The notes under the pieces: model-generated | Told to the model about the DNA's origin: nothing | Databases searched by the model: none | Seen by the model: only the letters and a program-made list of their open reading frames with translations | Shown here: piece after piece, positions 8,910 through 16,813 of the stretch | Position numbering within the stretch: the stretch's first letter is position 1 | Layout: every line of letters starts with the position of its first letter | NCBI GenBank assembly: GCA_965222705.1 | Contig: CBDCUO010000055.1 | Location: 60,121 to 124,120, forward strand | Source: JAFMDF01 sp965222705 | GTDB taxonomy: Bacteria > Bacteroidota > Bacteroidia > Chitinophagales > Saprospiraceae | Direction: 5' to 3' | DNA length: 64,000 nucleotides | Made by a program: the position numbers and the translations under genes

Positions 8910-10382
8910 TCAAGTTGCCCGTTGTTTCCAATTAGAAGGAATACTTTTGGGGACATTCAGGCGATTTTTTGCCTTTAAATATTGCCTTAAGCCGATCAAA
9001 GCAGCTATGTTTGCTTCTGCTTTTTGCGCCGTTTTAATAGCTTTTGGTGTGTAGTATTTTTTTACAAAATGGGTGTCAAAATGCCCGCTTTTAAAGGCCT
9101 CATGCCCACAAACGAATTTGCCGAAAGGCAAGGTAGTTTTTACCCCTTCTATTTGATAATTGGGAATTACTTCAAGCATTTTTTGAATCGCTGCTTCTCT
9201 ACTGCTTCCATAGGTAATTAATTTAGCAATCATCGGGTCATAGTAAATGGGGACATCCATCCCCTCTTCATAGCCGTCATCTAGGCGAATACCCATTCCT
9301 TTTGGGCGTTGGTAGGTACTCAATGTGCCTACACTAGGTAGAAAGTTATTCAATGGGTCTTCGGCATATACCCGCAACTCAAGCGCATGGCCTTGAATTT
9401 GTAAGTCTTTTTGCCCAAAGGACAGTTGCTCCCCCCGGGCTATTCTAATTTGTTGTTCTACTAAATCAATGCCAGTAATTAATTCTGTCACGGGATGTTC
9501 TACCTGTAATCGGGTATTCATTTCCAGAAAGTAAAAATCCTTTTGGTCATCCAACAAAAATTCTACGGTGCCTGCACCTACATAATGGCAGGCTTTGGCG
9601 ACTTTTACCGCAGCCTCTCCCATCGCTTTTCGAATCTTTGGAGTCAAAACGGAAGAAGGTGCTTCTTCCACTACTTTCTGGTGACGACGCTGCACGCTAC
9701 ATTCTCGCTCAAACAAATGCACTATATTCCCGTGGGTATCTGCCAGCACTTGAATTTCGATATGGCGGGGAGAGGTTATGTATTTTTCAATAAAAACAGC
9801 TCCATCTCCAAAAGCAGAGGTAGCTTCACTGATTGCCCGTTCCATTTGTTCGGGCAATTCCTTTAGGCTGTTTACTATGCGCATTCCTTTTCCACCTCCG
9901 CCAGCAGAGGCTTTTATCAGAATTGGGAAGCCGATTTCTTTAGCAATTTTTTTTGCCAGTTGGACATCCGTTATAGCTATGTCAATACCCGGGACCATGG
10001 GAATATTGTATTTTTTCACAGCTTCTTTAGCTGCCAATTTGCTACCCATGACCCTTATGGCATGTGGACGAGGACCGATAAAGGCAATGCCGCTATCTGT
10101 TACGGCTTGTGCAAAATCTGCATTTTCACTCAAAAAACCATAGCCCGGATGAATGCCATCTACTTGCTTACTTTTAGCGACTTTTATGATTTTTTCGCCT
10201 AGTAAATAAGATTGGCTTGAGGGAGCTTTCCCAATGCAAATTGCTTCGTCTGCGAATTGTACATGCGGCGCATTTCGGTCTGCTTCTGAATAAATAGCAA
10301 CGGTGTTTATACCCATTTTTCGGGCAGTTCGCATGACTCGTAGGGCTATTTCGCCTCGATTGGCCACTAATATTTTTTTCAT
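8910..10382 (-). CDS. Biotin carboxylase subunit of an acyl-CoA carboxylase
   Basis: 490 residues of the AccC-type ATP-grasp fold: N-terminal MKKILVANRGEIALRVMRTAR, HPGYGFLSENADFA, the glycine-rich ATP loop GGGGKGMR (~165-172), the HIEIQVLAD block, the RRHQKVVEEAPS segment and EMNTRLQVEHPVTE with the catalytic Glu/Asn/Arg. It carboxylates the biotin of a carrier protein using ATP and bicarbonate. The length (about 40 longer than E. coli AccC) and the neighbouring separate carrier protein and HMG-CoA lyase point to a methylcrotonyl-, propionyl- or related acyl-CoA carboxylase rather than the fatty-acid enzyme. The carboxyltransferase subunit is not in the window. Confidence 0.92.
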   Translation of the reverse strand: MKKILVANRGEIALRVMRTARKMGINTVAIYSEADRNAPHVQFADEAICIGKAPSSQSYLLGEKIIKVAKSKQVDGIHPGYGFLSENADFAQAVTDSGIAFIGPRPHAIRVMGSKLAAKEAVKKYNIPMVPGIDIAITDVQLAKKIAKEIGFPILIKASAGGGGKGMRIVNSLKELPEQMERAISEATSAFGDGAVFIEKYITSPRHIEIQVLADTHGNIVHLFERECSVQRRHQKVVEEAPSSVLTPKIRKAMGEAAVKVAKACHYVGAGTVEFLLDDQKDFYFLEMNTRLQVEHPVTELITGIDLVEQQIRIARGEQLSFGQKDLQIQGHALELRVYAEDPLNNFLPSVGTLSTYQRPKGMGIRLDDGYEEGMDVPIYYDPMIAKLITYGSSREAAIQKMLEVIPNYQIEGVKTTLPFGKFVCGHEAFKSGHFDTHFVKKYYTPKAIKTAQKAEANIAALIGLRQYLKAKNRLNVPKSIPSNWKQRAT

Positions 10383-10538
10383 TTTACTTTTTTAAAAGTT
10401 TTATACAATCCCGCTATTGAGTGAGACAGCCTGCTTCTGTTTGAGCTTCCGCTTATCGATACCCCTTGTACGGACCTACTTATTACTTTGTAAATTAAGT
10501 TAATTGACCTTTTTGAGCTTTGAATTTTCCTTCAAATC

Positions 10539-10612
10539 AAGGCGCGGCGGAGCCTGATAGCCGTAGCTATCAAGGCGAGTACGCAACGAAGAGTTGGAGA
10601 AAAAGACATGTT
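10539..10612. repeat. Structured intergenic element with two CAAGGCG boxes
   Basis: Between the biotin carboxylase and carrier genes (a 262-bp gap) lies a GC-rich island: CAAGGCG at 10539-10545 and again at 10572-10578 bracket a hairpin GATAGC-CGTA-GCTATC (10557-10572), followed by CGCAACGAAG. Its base composition is unlike the flanks. It resembles dispersed intergenic units of Bacteroidota, from memory only; one copy is present here. Confidence 0.4.
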
Positions 10613-10644
10613 CAAAAAATTAAGAAATTTAGTTTACAAAGTAC

Positions 10645-11127
10645 TTATTCTAACTCGATTAATACTTGTCCTTTATCTACTGCATCGCCTTTTTGGGTCA
10701 AAATGGATTTAATGATGCCATCTCCGGTGGCTTTGAGGACATTTTCCATTTTCATAGCTTCTAAAATCAATAAAGCATCCCCTTTTACAACGGTTTGCCC
10801 CACTTTAACTTTAGTGGATAAGATCAGTCCCGGCATAGGTGCTTTAATATCTTTAATTTGTTGAGCAGTATCTTTTGATAATCCCATTTTTTCAACCAAT
10901 TGGTCATATTCGTCGGCAATCTGAATGGCGTACTTATTGCCATTGACCAAAACAACTACTGTTTTTTGAAAAGGATTTAGTTCCAAGATAATTGCTTGGT
11001 AGGATTGCTCTCGATAGAGGATATGAAAGTGATCGGGTTCATTTTCTATGGCATCTATTGCTAGAGCCGCCGATTGTTTAATTTCAAAATGGGCTTCGCC
11101 CACACTTACCTTAAAAGTTGGGTTCAT
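10645..11127 (-). CDS. Biotin carboxyl carrier protein subunit
   Basis: 160 residues: an N-terminal ~85-residue region without clear family, then a biotinyl/lipoyl domain (APMPGLILSTKVKVGQTVVKGDALLILEAMKMEN...). The biotinylation motif EAMKM places the modified lysine at K126. The spacing of APMPG and G(D/Q)xVxKGQ is canonical. It is cotranscribed with HMG-CoA lyase (44 bp upstream) and the biotin carboxylase (downstream), so it is the mobile arm of that acyl-CoA carboxylase. The carrier being a separate polypeptide, rather than fused to the carboxylase as in many MccA/PccA, is a common Bacteroidota arrangement. Confidence 0.9.
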   Translation of the reverse strand: MNPTFKVSVGEAHFEIKQSAALAIDAIENEPDHFHILYREQSYQAIILELNPFQKTVVVLVNGNKYAIQIADEYDQLVEKMGLSKDTAQQIKDIKAPMPGLILSTKVKVGQTVVKGDALLILEAMKMENVLKATGDGIIKSILTQKGDAVDKGQVLIELE

Positions 11128-11171
11128 TTGCTTTTGTTACATTTTTGGTTTGCTTTATAATTGAGATATAT

Positions 11172-12032
11172 TTACATTATTTGTCCGGCGATTTCCATTG
11201 CTTCCCGATAGACATCTAGGTTCAGTCCGATTTCTATTGTTTTGTCTTGGGCAAAGGCGATTAGGTTTTCGGAAGGCATGTTGCCTACCAGATTATTTTG
11301 CGCCATAGGGCATCCCCCAAAGCCTTTGATCGTTCCGTCAAATCTTCTACAACCCTTATCATAGGCAGCAGCTATTTTTTCTAACCAGGTATCTGAGGTT
11401 GTATGGAAATGAGCACCTAATTCTAAATGGGAATTTGCAGGGATTAAATTACCGAATAAATATTCAATACTTTCCGGTTGAGCAACCCCTACGGTGTCGG
11501 ATAATTGAAAGATTTTTATGTCTAGTTTTGCCAGTTTTTCTACCCATTTTTGCACGATATCCACGTTCCATAGGTCGCCATAAGGATTGCCAAAGCCCAT
11601 CGAAATGTAAATCACTAGTTTTTTTCCGCTATTCCCACAAATTTCCTGAATGATTTTTACCCTTTCCAATGATTCTTCGATAGTAGCGTTGGTGTTTCTA
11701 ATCTGAAAAGTTTCGGAAATGGAAAAAGGATAGCCCAAAAAAGCAATGTTTTCAAATTCCGTTGCGCGGATTGCCCCTCTTTTGTTTGCTACGATTGCCA
11801 ATAATTGTGTTGTAGTAGCGGATAAGTCTAGTTGCTCTAATACTTCGGCAGTATCGCGCATTTGGGGGATAGCTTTGGGCGATACAAAGCTGCCAAAGTC
11901 CAGCGTATCAAAGCCCACTTGTAGCAGTTTGTTAATATATTTTGCTTTTTTATCCGTTGGAATAAATTCGTGTAGCCCCTGCATGGCATCTCTTGGGCAC
12001 TCAATTATTTTCATATCTTTTTTATCAGTCAA
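11172..12032 (-). CDS. Hydroxymethylglutaryl-CoA lyase
   Basis: 286-residue DRE-TIM metallolyase that splits HMG-CoA into acetoacetate and acetyl-CoA, the last step of leucine breakdown. Visible family features are ECPRDAMQGLHEFIPTDKKAKYI (the R/D pair of the active site at the first strand), DFGSFVSPKAIPQMRDT, LSDTVGVAQP, the HFHTT metal ligands (~206-210) and the signature GFGGCPMAQ (~240-248) whose Cys is catalytic. It precedes the carrier and biotin carboxylase genes in one transcription unit, supporting a leucine/branched-chain acid pathway for the whole set. Confidence 0.9.
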   Translation of the reverse strand: MTDKKDMKIIECPRDAMQGLHEFIPTDKKAKYINKLLQVGFDTLDFGSFVSPKAIPQMRDTAEVLEQLDLSATTTQLLAIVANKRGAIRATEFENIAFLGYPFSISETFQIRNTNATIEESLERVKIIQEICGNSGKKLVIYISMGFGNPYGDLWNVDIVQKWVEKLAKLDIKIFQLSDTVGVAQPESIEYLFGNLIPANSHLELGAHFHTTSDTWLEKIAAAYDKGCRRFDGTIKGFGGCPMAQNNLVGNMPSENLIAFAQDKTIEIGLNLDVYREAMEIAGQIM

Positions 12033-12044
12033 TCGGGCATGTTA

Positions 12045-12115
12045 AGAGTGTGTTTAAAATTCCATTAATTGGCTATAAACAGCAAATTTTAATCATAAAA
12101 ATTTAAACATACTCT
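12045..12115. repeat. Imperfect palindromic repeat element, copy 2
   Basis: AGAGTGTGTTTAAA (12045-12058) and TTTAAACATACTCT (12102-12115) form a 14-bp inverted repeat with one mismatch; the right arm overlaps the pdhB stop codon by two bases. The interior CCATTAATTGGCT.TAAAC.GC matches the element at 8840-8908 in opposite orientation. It separates pdhB from the HMG-CoA lyase gene and could attenuate read-through. Confidence 0.45.
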
Positions 12116-13166
12116 AAGCCTTTGTATATAATACCTCTTTTGCGGCCTTTACAATTTTTGTTGCATTGGGCATATAAGCTTCTACTAAGGTTGGCGCATA
12201 GGGCAAAGAAGTATCTGCCGAATTTACCCGAATAATCGGTGCGTCCAGATAATCAAAAGCATATTTTTGGACTTCATAGGTGACTTCCGCAGAAATGCCT
12301 GCAAAAGGCCAAGACTCGTCAATGACTACCAGCCGATTAGTTTTTTTTACTGATTCCACAATTGTTGTATGGTCTAATGGGCGAATTGTTCTAAGATCAA
12401 TAACTTCTGCAGTAATGCCTTCTTTTGCTAATTCGTCTGCTGCAGCGATGGCCTCCAGAATCATTTTATTAAAAGAAACAAAAGTTACATCGTTTCCTCT
12501 TCGCCGGACTACCGCTTTGCCGATTGGCACCAATTCCTGCTGGTTTTCGCCTTCTACATATTCCGTTTCCCAGGTATTCCGAGAGAAGGTATAGGTTCTT
12601 TTTCCTATAGTAGTAGTATCTATTTCTAGAGCATACATGAGTTCTGATTCCATGATGCAGACGGGATCATCATCCCGAATAGCGGACTTTAACAAGCCTT
12701 TGGCATCCAAAGGATCAATGGAAGAAATCACCTTCAATCCAGGGGTGTTAGCCATCCAGGATTCGAACGTTTGGGAATGTTGTTGTGCCAATTGGCCAGC
12801 TGCTCCAGAAGGGCCTCTAAACACGATCGGGCAACTGTATTGTCCGCCCGATTGGGATAAAGTTTTAGCGGCATTGTTCACAATCTGGTCGAAAGCCAGT
12901 ACTGCAAAATTCCAGGTCATAAATTCTACAATTGGCCGCAACCCATTCATTGCTGCTCCTACACCAATTCCTGCAAAACCTAGCTCTGTAATAGGAGTAT
13001 CAATGACTCGTTTTGGTCCAAACTCATCGAGCATCCCCTTACTTACTTTATAGGCGCCATTGTATTCAGCTACTTCTTCACCCATTAAAAAAACGGTTTC
13101 GTCCCGACGCATTTCTTCTGACATGGCTTCTCGAAGGGCATCCCTTAGTGCTATTTTTATTCCCAT
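12114..13166 (-). CDS. pdhB: Pyruvate dehydrogenase E1 component, beta subunit
   Basis: 350 residues of the transketolase-like pyrimidine and C-terminal domains: LRDALREAMSEEMRRDETVFLMGEEV at the N-terminus, the E of DTPITELGFAGIGVGAAMNGLRPIVEFM that activates thiamine diphosphate, the FRGPSGAAGQLAQQHSQ loop, and the C-terminal domain (VIDLRTIRPLD...ESVKKT). Length and order fit PdhB of the two-subunit E1; the alpha subunit is not adjacent. Start MGIKIALRDALREAM agrees with homologues. The gene is upstream of, and in the same direction as, the leucine-catabolism genes, but a palindromic element lies between them. Confidence 0.92.
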   Translation of the reverse strand: MGIKIALRDALREAMSEEMRRDETVFLMGEEVAEYNGAYKVSKGMLDEFGPKRVIDTPITELGFAGIGVGAAMNGLRPIVEFMTWNFAVLAFDQIVNNAAKTLSQSGGQYSCPIVFRGPSGAAGQLAQQHSQTFESWMANTPGLKVISSIDPLDAKGLLKSAIRDDDPVCIMESELMYALEIDTTTIGKRTYTFSRNTWETEYVEGENQQELVPIGKAVVRRRGNDVTFVSFNKMILEAIAAADELAKEGITAEVIDLRTIRPLDHTTIVESVKKTNRLVVIDESWPFAGISAEVTYEVQKYAFDYLDAPIIRVNSADTSLPYAPTLVEAYMPNATKIVKAAKEVLYTKA

Positions 13167-13524
13167 GGATTTAGTTTTGAGTTTTAAAGACCTTGCAAAA
13201 GTAGTTAATTCTATTTTTTTGTAGTCTTAGAAGCTGTTAAAAATTAATCCTTTGAGGAAGGGGGGCGTTTTCTTTAGCCCAATGCAGCTCATTTTTAATG
13301 ATTTTTGAGAAAAGAAGAGTCACCTCAAAAATTATTTGAGTTAAGAATTTAGCGGTATGGAGTTGCTAAATTCGCAAAGTAGTGTTTTTAGAAACAAAAA
13401 AAATGGCACCTTTCATCTATCTAAAAGTGCCATTTTTTGAATTTCGAGTGTTTTTAGACCTTGATGTTCTCTACAACCTTCTGTTTGGGCAATTCCTGTT
13501 TAGGTGTGTGGTGTTTTAAATCAG
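13167..13524. other. Intergenic region with porin terminator
   Basis: 358 bp between pdhB and the barrel protein gene. The right half holds the terminator at 13398-13438. The rest is A/T-rich; no reading frame or further repeat was recognised. Confidence 0.4.
13398..13438 (-). terminator. Rho-independent terminator
   Basis: A 12-bp perfect stem (AAAAAATGGCAC at 13398-13409, GTGCCATTTTTT at 13427-13438) around a 17-nt loop. Read on the minus strand it ends in a run of T's and lies 87 bp after the stop of the outer-membrane protein gene. The A/T flanks make it bidirectional. Confidence 0.75.
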
Positions 13525-14151
13525 CTAAAATGCAATAGCCACAGAAGCGACTACTCTACCTGCTTTATTATCCAATCCAAAAGATTGATTGCCGACTGAG
13601 ATATTATCTCCAAAATGCTTCAAACTGCCTTCATATCGAAGATCTAAAGCGACTCGCCAAAGGTCCAACCCAAACCCTGCCTGATAGCCTAGCTTAATAC
13701 GGTCATGGTTGGACTCAAAATTCTCTATGGTATTAGCTAATTCCTCATCGGAGCCTAAAAACAATCGACCTACCGGCCCACCCTGAAAATGAATCGGCCC
13801 CAGTTTTAAACCAAGCATGATCGGAAAATCGATATTGGTATAAGATTCTTCTTTTAAGAAAACCTCTCCGCCATCTTGTACTTCATACTCCACTTTATTT
13901 GTATTAAATAATAATTCCGGCTGAATATGTAAGCCCCTTCCCAATCGAGCCCATAGGCCAAATTGATAGCCGAATTTTGCATCTTTTATAGCCAGCCCAA
14001 AATCTTCAGCAGCCTGACTATTTGTGATTAAAAAGTCGCCTAATTTCATATTATAGGTGGTGACGCCACCCTTGATTCCCATTCTAAATTGAGCTTCTGC
14101 CAGATTAGCAAAAGCAAGAACAATAGCGAATACAAAAATTACTTTTTTCAT
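13525..14151 (-). CDS. Outer-membrane beta-barrel (porin-family) protein
   Basis: 208 residues: signal peptide MKKVIFVFAIVLAFANLAEAQ, then RMGIKGGVTTYNMK, alternating strands with aromatic girdles (YQFGLWARLGRGLHIQPELLF, IDFPIMLGLKLGPIHFQGGP, IKLGYQAGFGLDLWRVALDLRYEGSL) and a C-terminal strand ending in F (GRVVASVAIAF). This is the PF13568-type small barrel common in Bacteroidota. Ligand or transport activity cannot be told from sequence. It is monocistronic with its own terminator. Confidence 0.85.
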   Translation of the reverse strand: MKKVIFVFAIVLAFANLAEAQFRMGIKGGVTTYNMKLGDFLITNSQAAEDFGLAIKDAKFGYQFGLWARLGRGLHIQPELLFNTNKVEYEVQDGGEVFLKEESYTNIDFPIMLGLKLGPIHFQGGPVGRLFLGSDEELANTIENFESNHDRIKLGYQAGFGLDLWRVALDLRYEGSLKHFGDNISVGNQSFGLDNKAGRVVASVAIAF

Positions 14152-14614
14152 AATAAGATTGTTTACTGGTTTTGATCTTAGAGTTTTTTATTGATGCCCA
14201 CAAACGGGTAAAAATTAATAAACTCAAAACGAATCGGTGATTAAAATTGTATAATTAAATAGCTTGATATATTGAATATTAACAGTCTTTAACTGAAATG
14301 AATAGACTATAACTTTTTCTTGTAGCTCGATCTGAAGCAAAAGGCAAATTTGTTAAAGAAATCAAGCGCGAACATTAGGCTGTCAATTTCCTTTTTAGAA
14401 ATAGAACTATTAGCAACCTGAATGTTTTTTCTATTGTATAGGATTACAAAAGGGCAGAACTGCCCCTATGTGTAGGAAGGTTAAGAAAATGTTATTATGT
14501 TTTCTGTGGCTAAGTTACGGACTTAGAGCTTATTTGGAGGTGCTGCTTTGACTTACAGCTATGGTTTACAGCGGGCTAAAGTCCGTTCCAAAAACATTTA
14601 AATTTGGTCGAATG
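14152..14614. other. Intergenic region with small inverted repeats
   Basis: 463 bp between the barrel gene and the UpxY gene. It holds a compact hairpin GGGCAG-AA-CTGCCC (14452-14465) and a longer-range pair ACGGACTT (14517-14524)/AAGTCCGT (14579-14586) just past the UpxY stop. No coding frame was supported. Confidence 0.4.
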
Positions 14615-15151
14615 CTAGACCCTTTTCAGCAGGCGGGCATCCAAAGTCATTCTTAGCGAATAGCCCATTGTTTCCAAATCAATCACCATCTCTTTTTCGC
14701 CATGCTTTTCCACCAAAATCCCACGTAAGCCCGTCAAATTTCCACCCATAATTTCTACTTCATCGCCCTCGTGAAAAGAGGAAGGTTCGGCAGTAACGGG
14801 AATGCCTTCTCCGACGACTCGCTTCATTATTTCTATTTCTCGTTCTGGGATAGAAATCAGATTTTTGGCAATACGCACAAACTTAACAACGTTGTCGGTC
14901 TGTAATACGGGCAGATATTCCGATTTGGTAATTTTTACAAAAAGGTAGCAACTGATTAAAGGAATTTCTACTTTTTTACGCTTACTGGCATAAACCCGTA
15001 TCAATTTTTGAATAGGCAAGTAAACGATAATTCCTTTATGCTCTAGTTCTTTTTTAATGACTTTTTCTCGCTTATACTTGGTATAAACAGCAAACCATTT
15101 GGCAACATTTTCGTCCAAATGATTGATTGCTTTCTTTAAGGTTTCGTTCAT
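14615..15151 (-). CDS. UpxY/NusG-like transcription antiterminator
   Basis: 178 residues: an NGN domain (KWFAVYTKYKREKVIKKELEHKGIIVYLP...YLFVKI, ~18-75) and a C-terminal KOW motif (FHEGDEVEIMGGNLTGLRGILVEKHG, ~125-150). The form is the NusG paralogue that Bacteroidota use for capsule and exopolysaccharide operons (UpxY/LoaP type), where it loads on RNA polymerase near the operon start and prevents early termination. Here it is last in a three-gene minus-strand set with a winged-helix protein and a sugar acetyltransferase, yet no glycosyltransferase genes follow. Confidence 0.87.
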   Translation of the reverse strand: MNETLKKAINHLDENVAKWFAVYTKYKREKVIKKELEHKGIIVYLPIQKLIRVYASKRKKVEIPLISCYLFVKITKSEYLPVLQTDNVVKFVRIAKNLISIPEREIEIMKRVVGEGIPVTAEPSSFHEGDEVEIMGGNLTGLRGILVEKHGEKEMVIDLETMGYSLRMTLDARLLKRV

Positions 15152-15221
15152 TATCTTTTCATGGTTTTGAGATGTATTCTGTATTAAAAAAGAGCTATCG
15201 AGATTGATCTGTAAGTTAGTT

Positions 15222-15803
15222 TTATTTTAATTTACTTACGAATCCATTTTTCAGTTGATAAGTCACGCCACTTTCCTGACATACAGCCATTCCTTCTTTA
15301 AATTCCAATCGGTGCCCAAATTCACTCATCCAGCCAATTTGCTTGGCTGGGTTGCCAACTACTAGCGCATAATCGGGGACATTTTTAGTCACTACCGCCC
15401 CAGCACCTATAAAAGCATAGCTTCCAATATCATGTCCGCAGACGATCGTTGCGTTTGCCCCAATAGAAGCCCCTTTTCCGACATGTGTTCGGGCATACTG
15501 TCCCCTTCGATTCACGCCACTTCTAGGGTTAGTTACATTTGTGAAAACCATAGAAGGGCCTAAAAAGACATCATCATCACAGGTCACACCAGTATAAATA
15601 GAAACATTATTCTGGATTTTTACATTACTGCCCAAGACGACATCTGGTGCAATAAACACATTTTGGCCCAAATTACAACGTTCTCCCAATCTAGCATTAG
15701 AAGAAACGTGGCAAAAATGCCAAATTTTGGTTCCTTTTCCAATGATGGCCCCTTTATCCACAACGGAAGACGCGTGAACAAAATAGTCTGGATTTGAGTT
15801 CAT
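15222..15803 (-). CDS. WbpD/WlbB-like left-handed beta-helix N-acetyltransferase
   Basis: 193 residues of hexapeptide repeats: SVVDKGAIIGKGTKIWHFCHVSSNARLGERCNLGQNVFIAPDVVLGSNVKIQNNVSIYTGV..., then GPSMVFTNVTNPRSGVNRRGQY and a C-terminal cap with NPAKQIGWMSEFGHRLEF. This sequence set is characteristic of UDP-2-acetamido-3-amino-2,3-dideoxy-glucuronate N-acetyltransferase (WbpD/WlbB), which adds the 3-acetamido group of a diacetamido-uronic acid in O-antigen synthesis. The usual partners (WbpB, WbpE, WbpI homologues) are not in the window. Exact acceptor sugar is inferred from the family. Confidence 0.85.
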   Translation of the reverse strand: MNSNPDYFVHASSVVDKGAIIGKGTKIWHFCHVSSNARLGERCNLGQNVFIAPDVVLGSNVKIQNNVSIYTGVTCDDDVFLGPSMVFTNVTNPRSGVNRRGQYARTHVGKGASIGANATIVCGHDIGSYAFIGAGAVVTKNVPDYALVVGNPAKQIGWMSEFGHRLEFKEGMAVCQESGVTYQLKNGFVSKLK

Positions 15804-15906
15804 TAAACGATTTGGATTTTCACTGTTGATTGGAAAAAGATGGTCCGGGCGCGTAAACTAAAAAGCCTATTCGCCCGGACTGGTCTGCCAATATTTAGAT
15901 GCTATT

Positions 15907-16455
15907 TTACTCTATATCTGACCAGAGCAGCACGGGTTCTGGCTCAAAAGTAGCCATAACTGTCTCCGTGAACTCCTCGCTCCGATAAATCAAGTAGCGC
16001 ACTTTTCGCTTGATAATAGGCTCTACCCGTTCGATCAGGCGAATTAAATATTCTTTGTCAATATTTCCAATAATAATTAAATCAATAATGGGACTATCCA
16101 AGCCTTTGGCAAATCGTCCACTCAAAAACACCTTTTCTACCTGCCCCAATCGCTTTATCACATTTTCAATTAGCCGATCAACACCAATATGTTTTAATAA
16201 AATCTTATGTACTTCACCAAAGAGGGGATGCTTTGTATTCGCTGTAAACATCTTCTTGTTGCCGTTCATAAAAGTAGAAAGCATCCCCGCCTTTTCCAAT
16301 CGGTTCAGTTCCAACCGAATGGCGTTAGTGGATTCCCCAAACTCTCCTTCCAGCCCCCTTAAATAAGCAGTCATATTACTATTCAAAAAAAATTTGAGTA
16401 ATAATTTTATCCGGGTTTTAGAAGAAATTAGGGTTTCCAACATATTCTCAACCAA
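15907..16455 (-). CDS. Winged-helix DNA-binding protein fused to nucleotidyltransferase-like domain
   Basis: 182 residues. The first ~70 look like an ArsR-type winged helix (TRIKLLLKFFLNSNMTAYLRGLEGEFGESTNAIRLELNRLEKAGMLSTFMNGNKKMFTAN). The second half resembles a degraded nucleotidyltransferase fold (VEKVFLSGRFAKGLDSPIIDLIIIGNI): the family GS/G-R-F-A-x-G pattern is present, but only one of the usual catalytic Asp residues (D in PIIDLI) is seen. Proteins of this type commonly begin polysaccharide loci in Bacteroidota and are thought to regulate them. It starts the three-gene set ending with UpxY. An upstream in-frame ATG (MVENML) is used; MLETL is the alternative. Confidence 0.7.
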   Translation of the reverse strand: MVENMLETLISSKTRIKLLLKFFLNSNMTAYLRGLEGEFGESTNAIRLELNRLEKAGMLSTFMNGNKKMFTANTKHPLFGEVHKILLKHIGVDRLIENVIKRLGQVEKVFLSGRFAKGLDSPIIDLIIIGNIDKEYLIRLIERVEPIIKRKVRYLIYRSEEFTETVMATFEPEPVLLWSDIE

Positions 16456-16813
16456 AATTTAACCTGCTTTTTGAAGCCTTTTTTTTGCTCCAAAAACAAT
16501 AACTGTTTCTTTTTAATACCAAAATTGAGTAGCAAATTTACTCAATAATAATATATTAATCAAGATTCTTAGGCAAAAAGTAAAATAGAGTTTTCACAAG
16601 AGGTCCATTCAAAAGACCTTATTCGGATTTGTGCGCGTCCGTACACAAATTGCCTCCAATTAGTAGTTTGGAAAATGCCCCATACGAAATTTTTTAGAAT
16701 AAAGCCAAAGAATAAATGATGTTTTCTAAAATATTTAGAAAACGACTCTTTTTATTGAAAGTTGACTTTGCTATTAAATCTCTATACCTTTATTTTCTCA
16801 TTTTTGATGATCC
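16456..16813. other. Divergent intergenic region
   Basis: 358 bp between the winged-helix gene (minus) and the FG-GAP gene (plus), so it should hold promoters for both. TTG (16762-16764) and TACCTTT (16785-16791), 20 bp apart, resemble a Bacteroidota promoter for the plus gene, but the -7 box lacks its last G. Nothing else was recognised. Confidence 0.35.
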
